64,000 nucleotides of DNA from Bremerella alba (GTDB lineage: Bacteria; Planctomycetota; Planctomycetia; Pirellulales; Pirellulaceae): NCBI RefSeq assembly GCF_013618625.1, contig NZ_JABRWO010000002.1:558001-622000 (forward strand). Reading direction: 5' to 3'. Shown here one piece after another: positions 57,071 to 64,000 of this stretch. Position 1 is the first letter of the stretch; every line of letters begins with the position of its first letter. The notes beneath the pieces are model-generated. The model worked only from the letters and a program-made list of their open reading frames with translations, searched no databases and was not told the DNA's origin. A program made the translations under genes and the position numbers.

Positions 57071-57691
57071 CTAGTTGCCGTAGATCGCCTTCAGGCACAT
57101 GCTCGACCAGGTCTCGAACTCTTCGAGCTTGGCCAGCAGATCTCCCACCGGGCGGAAACCGGCATCCAGAATGTCTTCTTCGTTGGGAATCACTTCCGGG
57201 CGTTCAATCTTGCACAGATAAACCACCCCCAAGTGAACGCGACCGACTTCCGATTCGTCGTCGTTAATCAGGCCGGCACAGACCATTTTGTGCGGAGCGT
57301 TGAAAGTGACTTCTTCCTCCAGTTCGCGTCGCATGCCTGCCTGAAACGGGTCTTCGGCATCGCTGGGAGCATCTTCCGACGAAACATGCCCGCCAATGCC
57401 GACACTGCGTTTGCTATGCAAGCGAGATTCGCCTTGCCCCTTGCCGCGGACGTACTGAAAGACGTGCTTGGTCCCTTGGTCGTCTTTGTATTCAAAAATA
57501 ACGTAGGGGATAAGCTGCTTGAACTCGGGCGACTTTTCCATGATGTCGCGAGGGCGGAAGCTCATCTGCTCGGGTGTCAGCAGTTGATTCAAATAGGTCT
57601 CGACATCGTCGTGAAACCCCTGAAATTGCCCGATCTCGTGGAACTTCTCGGTGGGAACCACTAAGACCTGTTCGACTTCCGCTATGCTCAT
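57071..57691 (-). CDS. Nudix-family hydrolase
   Basis: 206 residues. The Nudix box is GIGGHVSSED ... FQAGMRRELEEEVTF, with the catalytic REL-x-EEV end; the inserted residues between the Gly-rich start and REL make the box slightly longer than standard. The N-terminal 80 residues (VLVVPTEKFHEIGQFQGF, FRPRDIMEKSPEFKQLIPYVIF) form a domain seen in large-Nudix "phosphoesterase" relatives. The substrate, a nucleoside diphosphate derivative, cannot be specified. The gap 57692-57949 upstream shows no gene. Confidence 0.85.
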   Translation of the reverse strand: MSIAEVEQVLVVPTEKFHEIGQFQGFHDDVETYLNQLLTPEQMSFRPRDIMEKSPEFKQLIPYVIFEYKDDQGTKHVFQYVRGKGQGESRLHSKRSVGIGGHVSSEDAPSDAEDPFQAGMRRELEEEVTFNAPHKMVCAGLINDDESEVGRVHLGVVYLCKIERPEVIPNEEDILDAGFRPVGDLLAKLEEFETWSSMCLKAIYGN

Positions 57692-57949
57692 CTAACTTTC
57701 CCTTCCTTGTGGGGGCTTACCTTGGGACGTTTTACGGGGCTATCGTACCCAATTGCTATCATGCTATCGACTCCCCCCTTCGCGTTTGTCTCGCGATGCA
57801 GGGAAAGGATTGATTTCGCTCGTCACGAAATGATTTGCTTTCTCAGTTTCAGCTCGTAAGAGCCGTTATACACGATAATTCCCCGCGAAATCATCCGATT
57901 TCTGAGAAAAGCCTGATAACGCGAGGATCCGCACCACTACGCCCTCGCC

Positions 57950-58996
57950 CTAAAGGATCAGCATGGCATCCCCATAGCTGTAAAAGCGGTACTCTTCGTT
58001 GATCGCTTCCTTGTATGCCCTACGCAGGAGCTCGTCTCCGCCGAAGGTCCGTACCAGAATCAAAAGCGTTGATTTAGGCACGTGGAAGTTCGTCAGCAAA
58101 GCGTCAACGGCTTTGAACTGGTAAGGGGGGCGAATGAACAGATTGGTTTTGCCTGTCCATGGTTCAAGCTTGCCACTTGCGGCTGCCGTTTCCAGTACCC
58201 GCGTGGCCGTCGTTCCCACGGAAATCACCCGGCCACCATTGGCTTTAATTTCGCCTAAACGGTCGACGGTCGCTTGATTGATTTCGCCATACTCGAAATG
58301 CATTTCATGCTGGTCGATGTCCTCGACACCGATCGGACGAAATGTCCCCATGCCGACATGCAGCGTGACAAATTGCCGGTCGACCCCTTGGGCGCGGACC
58401 TTGTTGAGCAGTTCGTGCGTGAAATGGAGCCCTGCGGTGGGGGCCGCTACGGCCCCTGGGTTTTCGGCGAATACGGTTTGGTAGTCTTTCCAATCCTCCG
58501 GCATCATCTCGCCGCCGCGAATATAGTGCGGCAGCGGAACGCGGCCGACGCGTTCGAGCACATCGAACGGCGACTCACCGGAAAGCGGCTTTACGGCCCA
58601 CTGCCCGCCACCTAGATTAGCAAGCAGTTCCAACTCGGTATCTTCGCGTGCTTCGCGGTTCTCGAGAATGACCTTTTCGCCCGGCTGGATCTTGCCGCGT
58701 GTTTTCGCCAGGACCAGCCAGTTACCTTGAGGATCGGTTTCGATAAACAGCCCCTGCCAGCGGCCGCCGGTGGTGGCTCGCCGGCCCATTAAGCGGGCTG
58801 GTACCACTTTGGTGTTATTCAACACCAGGCAGTCGCCTGACTTCAGGAATTCCGGCAAGTCCCGCACGTGCTGATGCAAGATTTCCTGTGTCTGTCGGTT
58901 GACGACCAGAAGCCGCGCGTCGGACCTTTTCTCCAAAGGTTGCTGCGCGATCAAATCGGAAGGAAGATGGTAGTCGTACTGGTCGATATTGGTCAT
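57950..58996 (-). CDS. queA: S-adenosylmethionine:tRNA ribosyltransferase-isomerase QueA
   Basis: 348 residues. Motifs YDYHLPSDLIAQQPLEKRSDARLLV, LVLNNTKVVPARLMGRR, VAAPTAGLHFTHELL, LHVGMGTFRPI, HEMHFEYGEI and LLTNFHVPKSTLLILV cover the entire family. It transfers the ribosyl moiety of AdoMet to preQ1 in tRNA, forming epoxyqueuosine. No other queuosine gene is adjacent. The glycosyltransferase gene starts divergently 129 bases away. Confidence 0.96.
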   Translation of the reverse strand: MTNIDQYDYHLPSDLIAQQPLEKRSDARLLVVNRQTQEILHQHVRDLPEFLKSGDCLVLNNTKVVPARLMGRRATTGGRWQGLFIETDPQGNWLVLAKTRGKIQPGEKVILENREAREDTELELLANLGGGQWAVKPLSGESPFDVLERVGRVPLPHYIRGGEMMPEDWKDYQTVFAENPGAVAAPTAGLHFTHELLNKVRAQGVDRQFVTLHVGMGTFRPIGVEDIDQHEMHFEYGEINQATVDRLGEIKANGGRVISVGTTATRVLETAAASGKLEPWTGKTNLFIRPPYQFKAVDALLTNFHVPKSTLLILVRTFGGDELLRRAYKEAINEEYRFYSYGDAMLIL

Positions 58997-59124
58997 AGAA
59001 CTCGCAAAACATCAGTGAGAAACTGCTGGTCGACGTCCGTCCGTTGTGTCGTCCATGGTTGAGTATACGCCGTCAGCGGCAAACTCGACTAGGCCCGCAC
59101 CTTCTGCCATTGGCTACCAACACC

Positions 59125-60246
59125 ATGCCTGAACCCCTGAAGCGCATCTTGATTGTCACCACCGAACTGGGCCTGGGCGGTGCCGAACGATGTGTTGCTA
59201 ATCTGGCGTGCGGCCTCGACCAGGCGAAGTACGCGGTGCAAGTCGTCGCCTTGGCACCGTCTCCGGAGCCCCCCAAAGATGCACTTATTCGCCAGCTTCA
59301 GGACGCCCAGATACCGTTCACATTTTTAGGTTGCCGCACCAAGTGGCAGTTTCTTTCCGCCACCAGCCAGCTGAAACGCATCATCCGCGAGACCCAGCCG
59401 GACGTCGTTTGGAGCTTTCTATTCCACGCCAATATCATCGCCGCGATGGCGACACGTGGGGAGAACGTGGTTCGGCTGCAATCACTTCGAGTCATCGAAC
59501 AAGGGGGCTGGCGAAGATCGCTTCAGGCGTGGGCCGCCAAGGGTGCCGATCGCGTACTGTGCGTCAGCGCTGGTGTACGGCGGTTTGCTGCTGAGACACT
59601 TGGCATTGCTGAAGCCAAGTTGCAGGTCATTCCCAACGGCATCGATGTCGACTCAATCGTACCGACCACCTATGCCGAGCCGGTCGATCGTAAGCATCGA
59701 ATCATCGCCGTAGGTCGGCTAGATCCGCAGAAAGACTACGAAACCATGCTGCAAGCGGTCTCAAACGTTACCGTCGGCCAAGACAAATGGGAACTCGTGA
59801 TCGTAGGTGATGGCCCCGAACGAAAGAAGATCGCCGAGGCCGCACTCCGCTATGACACGACCGAAAGGATGCAAATGGTCGGCTGGCAGCCTGACGTCTC
59901 TTCGTGGCTGCGCGACGCCGAGATCTTCCTGCTCACCTCTCGCTGGGAAGGCATGCCCAACGCACTGATCGAAGCGATGGCTCATGGTCTGGCCGTGGTC
60001 TCTACCAACGTCGAAGGCATACCTGAGCTACTGCCCGGTGAATTGGCCGCTCAGATTGCTAGCAAAAAGCAACTGCTAAGCGGACAGTCAATTCTCGAAA
60101 AGCTGATAGCAAACCCGGCACTGCGCCAGCAACTGGGCCAAGCCAACCGCAATCAGATCGAAGCTCACTTTTCGCTTCGCCAAATGTTGCAGTCTTACGA
60201 AACCATGCTGGACTACGTACTTTCCAATCGGCCCCCACAACGCTAG
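59125..60246 (+). CDS. GT4-type glycosyltransferase
   Basis: About 373 residues from the ATG at 59125, chosen because the Rossmann start LKRILIVTTELGLGGAERCV follows at once; no strong ribosome site. The C-terminal domain has the usual GT4 sequence: IIAVGRLDPQKDYETML, LVIVGDGPERKKIAEAAL, VGWQPDVSSWLRDAEIFLLTSRWEGMPNALIEAMAHG in short blocks, with the conserved Glu of the E-x7-E motif in EGMPNALIEA. It should transfer a sugar from a nucleotide donor to a lipid or surface glycan. It appears as a single-gene unit. Confidence 0.92.
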   Translation: MPEPLKRILIVTTELGLGGAERCVANLACGLDQAKYAVQVVALAPSPEPPKDALIRQLQDAQIPFTFLGCRTKWQFLSATSQLKRIIRETQPDVVWSFLFHANIIAAMATRGENVVRLQSLRVIEQGGWRRSLQAWAAKGADRVLCVSAGVRRFAAETLGIAEAKLQVIPNGIDVDSIVPTTYAEPVDRKHRIIAVGRLDPQKDYETMLQAVSNVTVGQDKWELVIVGDGPERKKIAEAALRYDTTERMQMVGWQPDVSSWLRDAEIFLLTSRWEGMPNALIEAMAHGLAVVSTNVEGIPELLPGELAAQIASKKQLLSGQSILEKLIANPALRQQLGQANRNQIEAHFSLRQMLQSYETMLDYVLSNRPPQR

Positions 60247-60255
60247 CAGCACCGA

Positions 60256-60459
60256 TTACATAAGCTGCAAAACTTTTTCTGAATGGGGGAAAGCTCGCAA
60301 CTCAGGAGGTGGTCGATCGTTAGCCACGCTAGCGATATCTGCTAGCGACATTTTAACGTGGGTTTCTGGATTGACGAAAAATGCCCACCGAATATCCTCA
60401 AGCACATGCTCATCAGGTGACATCGATTTTTGATGTTTTGCTGAATAACTAACAACCAA
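60256..60459 (-). CDS. Possible small protein, unknown
   Basis: A 67-codon frame starting TTG (or 55 codons from the ATG at 60423) encodes MSPDEHVLEDIRWAFF followed by VNPETHVKMSLADIASVAND. The amino-acid mixture looks protein-like, but there is no good ribosome site and no recognised family. It is the only candidate in the gap 60247-60730; the rest of that gap is leader for rsmH. Confidence 0.25.
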   Translation of the reverse strand: MVVSYSAKHQKSMSPDEHVLEDIRWAFFVNPETHVKMSLADIASVANDRPPPELRAFPHSEKVLQLM

Positions 60460-60730
60460 CTAACGAATATTTTCTTACGTCCGAAGCTTGCTCGACGCGA
60501 CGATGCCATCCCGATTAGGCCACTATCGGGGGAATGTTTATCGTCACGGAATCAAAGATTGAAGCCGGGTCGGGCAAGCCCTGTGAAGTCGCTAGTGCAG
60601 CGGCGACTTCACAAGATCCGTCGATTTGGGGCACGGATGCGCCACGACGGATTTTTTCTCTCCCGCCCTGCCCTGCGGCGGATTGCTCCGGTAAGCTGGA
60701 CGTTTTGCCCGAATTCTCTCTACTGATCCT

Positions 60731-61618
60731 ATGGCCGCTCCTACCGTTCACATCCCAGTTCTGCCGGCAGAAGTCCTGCAGTGGCTCGATCCCCAGCCCG
60801 GTAAAATCCTTGTCGATGGCACCCTCGGTGGTGGCGGGCACACACGCATGATGGCCGAAAAACTGGGGGACGAAGGATTCGTCGTTTCGGTTGACCGCGA
60901 CGTGATTGCCCTCCAGCGGGCCGAAGAGACCCTGGCCGGGCTTCCCGTAAAGATCGCTCACGCTAACTTCGTCGAGATCCCGAAGATCCTCGATTCACTC
61001 GAAATCGACCAAGTAGATGGCATTTTACTCGACCTTGGTTTATCGAGCGATCAACTGGTCGATGACGATCGCGGGTTCAGCTTCGAGTCTGACGGCCCGC
61101 TCGACTTGCGATTCGACCTGCGCGACAAAAAGACCGCGGCCGACCTGGTCAATCATCTGAAAGAGAAAGACCTGGCCGATTTGATCTATCAAAACGGCGA
61201 AGAACGCTTGAGCCGGCGGATCTCTAAAAAAATCTGCCACATTCGCAAAGAAACCCCCTTCGAGACCTCGAAGCAACTGGCCGACGTCGTTATCAGTTGT
61301 TATCCGCCGATTGGTGGAAGTGGCCGGGGAAGAATTCACCCTGCCACACGCACCTTCCAGGCTCTGCGAATCGCTGTGAACCGCGAACTATCGTCGCTGG
61401 AAACAGCCCTGGAAACCCTGCCAGATCGTCTGAAACCGGGCGGCCGTTTGGCCATCATCAGCTTCCACTCTTTGGAAGATCGCCCGGTGAAACAAGCTTT
61501 TCTGGAAGACCCGCGTCTGAACCGTCTGACCAAAAAGCCCGTGACGGCCAGCGACGAAGAGATTGCCCAGAACCCAAGAAGCCGCACCGCGAAAATGCGG
61601 GTCGCGGAACGGGTTTAA
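60731..61618 (+). CDS. rsmH: 16S rRNA (cytosine-1402 N4)-methyltransferase RsmH
   Basis: 295 residues. HIPVLPAEVLQWLDPQPG, VDGTLGGGGHTRMMAEKL (AdoMet site), GILLDLGLSSDQLVDDDRGFSF, AVNRELSSLETALETLPD and ISFHSLEDRPVKQAF are diagnostic. The C-terminal SRTAKMRVAERV is also typical. In most bacteria it opens the division and cell-wall cluster behind mraZ; here it stands alone, without ftsL, ftsI or mur genes, which fits Planctomycetes, whose division cluster is broken up. Confidence 0.96.
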   Translation: MAAPTVHIPVLPAEVLQWLDPQPGKILVDGTLGGGGHTRMMAEKLGDEGFVVSVDRDVIALQRAEETLAGLPVKIAHANFVEIPKILDSLEIDQVDGILLDLGLSSDQLVDDDRGFSFESDGPLDLRFDLRDKKTAADLVNHLKEKDLADLIYQNGEERLSRRISKKICHIRKETPFETSKQLADVVISCYPPIGGSGRGRIHPATRTFQALRIAVNRELSSLETALETLPDRLKPGGRLAIISFHSLEDRPVKQAFLEDPRLNRLTKKPVTASDEEIAQNPRSRTAKMRVAERV

Positions 61619-61623
61619 AATAA

Positions 61624-61662
61624 TAAGAGATGCCCCGCTCGACACGGGGCATCTCTTATTTA
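61624..61662. terminator. Two-way terminator between converging genes
   Basis: AATAAGAGATGCCCCG pairs perfectly with CGGGGCATCTCTTATT (16 bp, 7-base loop), immediately after rsmH and 32 bases from the facing peroxidase stop. Confidence 0.9.
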
Positions 61663-61693
61663 TCTAACCGTTAATTCCCAAGTACGTCCATTA

Positions 61694-63154
61694 TCAGAAT
61701 GGAAACGGGAAGGGAAATGGAAACGGTAGCGGGAAGGGGAAGTCGTTTGCCGGAGGCTCGTAGCCATCATCCAGCGTCGCCAAGAAGGCGACAATCGCGA
61801 GCTCTTCTTCTTCGGTCAGCCCCAGATCACCCACGATTCCAGCGGTAAGATTGACCGGCACCTCAGGCTCATCCCATTCGCCAGGTACATCTCGGGTGTT
61901 GTAAAAGTGGACGATCTCTTCCATCGATTTGAACACGCCGTTATGCCCATAGGCTTTGACAAATCCAGTAAAAGGCCGCATGTTGACATTTCGCAAGGTG
62001 GGCGTCTTGTGACGTCCTTCTGCGTCATCAACGTCCTGCTGGGTAAGCTCCTTGTTCAAGACCTTTAGCGGCGTTTCTTCGACGGGAGTTGACTGCTGCG
62101 ACAAGAAGAAGTTTTCCAACGTGGCAGCCAAGCCGCGATCGACGAAGTTACGACGGTCGGGATTGAAGCGTCGTGGCATGAAGTAGAACGGATTGTCAGG
62201 ATTCTTGGGAATGCCGATATTGTGGTAGGCAAAGTCGGTAAACAGCGGAGGCAACGTTTCGCCGTCGACTTCCCGCGGAGAACTAGGATGACAAACCCCA
62301 CAACGCCCCTTGCCATGTTCGGCAATCTCTTCGAACTTTTCCTGATCTTCATCGCTCAACAGTGAGGGTGCTCCGAATGGAGTTTCAAACAGCCACAAGC
62401 CAAACTTTTCTTGCTCAGTAAATTCTGCTTCACCGGCCAACCAAAGATCGAACTTGGAACTGAATGGATTGACCTCGCTCGAACGCTCAAAAGCGGCAAT
62501 CGCTTTGCCGATTCGATCGTAGGCTTGCTCAACCACTTCTTCGTCTTGGAAATCAAGCGAACCAGGGCCCCAGACATTGAGGAACTGTTGTCGATAACGC
62601 GAGAAAAACACTTTTCGAATGACGGCCTTTTTGTTAGGGACGTTGTGCTCCAAAGGATTCAAGAAAGGTCCCAGAGCCTGTTCGGCCAGCGGATCGTACT
62701 CTGGACTGCTGTCCGCCTCGGCGAACATCGCATGCAACCCCGCTGCACGCCCATCCCAAAACATGCCCCCTTCCCAGTCGACTCCGAAAGGATCAGGACC
62801 AATAAAACGCAGGTCACCGGAATCGCCTGCATAGGCGGCAGAAGGTGGCTTCCGCGATCCGAAGCGGCTAGGTATGGCTCCGAAGTGCGGCCCCCAAAGT
62901 AAGTTCACAAAGAGATTAGGACTCGTAAACCCAGTGTCTGGTGCATGGCAAGAGACACACCCTTGCCCTGCCGGTACCGAAAGATTGGTGTCGTTATAGA
63001 GCGATCGCCCCAACTGTTCGATCGGCTCTAGGTTGTCTTGTTGTGGGGCGAGCGGAAACCCAAACGAGAGTAGCCCTTGGGCCATACAGGTTTGGCCGCC
63101 GGCCAAGATAAGCATCAAACTAAAAAAAGATACGCGTCGCAGATATGTATTCAC
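61694..63154 (-). CDS. Dihaem cytochrome c peroxidase (MauG/CcpA-like) with Pro-Phe tail
   Basis: 486 residues from a GTG at 63154 with GGGGGAG upstream. A signal peptide (SFFSLMLILAGGQTCMAQ) precedes two haem sites, GQGCVSCHAPD at about 64-70 and GRCGVCHPS further on. FWDGRAAGLHAMFAEA, NPLEHNVPNKKAV, KTPTLRNVNMRPFTG and YGHNGVFKSMEEIVHFYN are typical of the bacterial peroxidase/MauG family. The C-terminus is an unusual run of alternating Pro and Phe (DFPFPLPFPFPF and on to the stop). It reduces peroxide in the periplasm or oxidises a protein or organic substrate. Confidence 0.9.
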   Translation of the reverse strand: MNTYLRRVSFFSLMLILAGGQTCMAQGLLSFGFPLAPQQDNLEPIEQLGRSLYNDTNLSVPAGQGCVSCHAPDTGFTSPNLFVNLLWGPHFGAIPSRFGSRKPPSAAYAGDSGDLRFIGPDPFGVDWEGGMFWDGRAAGLHAMFAEADSSPEYDPLAEQALGPFLNPLEHNVPNKKAVIRKVFFSRYRQQFLNVWGPGSLDFQDEEVVEQAYDRIGKAIAAFERSSEVNPFSSKFDLWLAGEAEFTEQEKFGLWLFETPFGAPSLLSDEDQEKFEEIAEHGKGRCGVCHPSSPREVDGETLPPLFTDFAYHNIGIPKNPDNPFYFMPRRFNPDRRNFVDRGLAATLENFFLSQQSTPVEETPLKVLNKELTQQDVDDAEGRHKTPTLRNVNMRPFTGFVKAYGHNGVFKSMEEIVHFYNTRDVPGEWDEPEVPVNLTAGIVGDLGLTEEEELAIVAFLATLDDGYEPPANDFPFPLPFPFPFPFPF

Positions 63155-64000
63155 TTCAAACTCCCCCGAAGTCTGTCATTTAGATTCTCAGTCCAGCAAA
63201 AGTTAGCAATGGCGAAGGAGAATCCGGGGGTGGCCTGGCGTTGGGCCTTTTTAGAGAACGAAGCACGACAGCCACACGAAGGGGCCAGAGAAGCGATGCC
63301 GATAACATCGCTTCCGCAAGATCGAATACTACATTCCGACCTTTACTATCCATGCCCCTGCGCTACAATTGCGTGCTAGTGTCATGAGAGCGCATACCAA
63401 TAGCGCTCTTCGATGCATCGGTCAGTAAGCCTTCCGGTTGGCGCTGGGACTTACTGGCCATTTTTATGCGCGTCCACTGATGGACACACTTTGGATTCAA
63501 AAGGTTGGTGTTCTGCTCTGCGTCGATTCAATCAGTCGCGCTTAATGCATTGCTGAGGAATCAAAAAAAAGTCGCCCTAATTAGGCAGCCGAGCATGCGT
63601 TGGCCCCCTGACCCTAACGCAATTCGCAAAGAACATATCACAACGTCTTTAAGACCTCGCAACTTTAAATGCGAGCGACGCTGTAATTACAAGAGGTTTC
63701 GTGGACCTGCTAACTCCCCCAAAAGCGATTGTGTAAGGTTGATTCATGGAATCGCACAAAAACACACCACGCCACCCAATTGGCGTAGACTCGACTTACA
63801 GAGGAAGCCCGCGCTGCCCTCAACAGGTCTATACAAACTGCGTATTCGTCAAAGTTTGACATTGAACACGCTTTACGTTTTACCCCGTTTTCCGATCAAG
63901 TCAACGATCTTTGATAAGAAATCCTCCAACAATAGGGGGTATTTACGCCACTACTTTAAACCAGTCATATAGAAACGCGCACGATCGGGTCAAGAAACAA
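63155..64000. other. Intergenic region with no supported gene
   Basis: 846 bases of lower GC than the surroundings. There is a hairpin AGAGCGC/GCGCTCT at 63387-63409 and short AT-rich stretches (63558-63568, 63840-63880). The longest plus-strand frame (63505-63972) has a composition unlike a protein and no ribosome site. I cannot name a function. Confidence 0.5.

Noticed and set aside
63505-63972. 155-codon plus-strand frame at the right end
   Set aside because: Basic, Ser/Arg-rich composition without domains or a ribosome site, in an AT-richer region; more likely noncoding.

Overview
The window most likely comes from a planctomycete of the Pirellulaceae type (Blastopirellula/Bremerella/Rhodopirellula-like). 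The evidence is a DUF1559 prepilin-like protein followed by a small lipoprotein, an exoprotein starting with the LEDRSMLSG-type planctomycete motif, a sulfatase with C-terminal repeats, a multihaem cytochrome with a PA14 domain, and an mch gene of the tetrahydromethanopterin C1 pathway. Most of the sequence is coding, on both strands, in short operons; facing genes are usually separated by strong two-way hairpin terminators. No tRNA, rRNA, CRISPR array, insertion sequence or phage gene was seen.

Layout. 1-1852: 5' part of a multihaem c-type cytochrome gene (minus strand, runs off the left edge). 2080-5833: hybrid histidine kinase plus an NtrC-like regulator whose sigma-54 contact loop is degenerate. 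6119-7699: outer-membrane porin, divergent from the nitrate operon. 8032-18117: nitrate-assimilation operon (nrtA, nrtB, two ATPases, a GAF protein, a fused Fe-S/membrane-anchor subunit and the molybdenum nitrate reductase), with a well-matched sigma-54 promoter in front and a terminator behind. 18139-22167: a disordered RGG-rich protein and two Cys-rich exported proteins. 22276-24862: two trans-sulfuration PLP enzymes whose leader holds a promoter, a SAM-II-like pseudoknot candidate and a terminator. 25113-32849: CAP-domain protein, lipoprotein, DUF1559 protein, DUF2293 protein, AI-2E-type permease, sulfatase, amidohydrolase. 32955-36440: 1161-residue repeat exoprotein, with a palindrome-rich intergenic region upstream.

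37209-49277 is the most interesting stretch. On one strand it carries mch and an ATP-grasp ligase, then OleC- and OleD-like enzymes of head-to-head hydrocarbon synthesis, together with a dedicated type II fatty-acid set (FabF-like ketosynthase, acyl carrier protein, FabZ-like dehydratase, FabI-like reductase), two phytoene-desaturase-like flavoproteins and a zinc-ribbon membrane protein. OleA and OleB are not in the window. The set suggests a pathway building an unusual, probably polyunsaturated, acyl chain for long-chain olefin or a related lipid; this is an inference.

49449-63154 is mainly housekeeping: a membrane TPR protein, RluA-type pseudouridine synthase, PIG-L deacetylase, CbiET of cobalamin synthesis, an Ntn amide hydrolase, IscA/ErpA and IscS of Fe-S assembly, a Nudix hydrolase, QueA, a glycosyltransferase, RsmH, and a dihaem peroxidase with a Pro-Phe tail. 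The last 846 bases hold no gene I can support. A roughly 60-bp palindromic repeat family occurs three times between 47307 and 52616.
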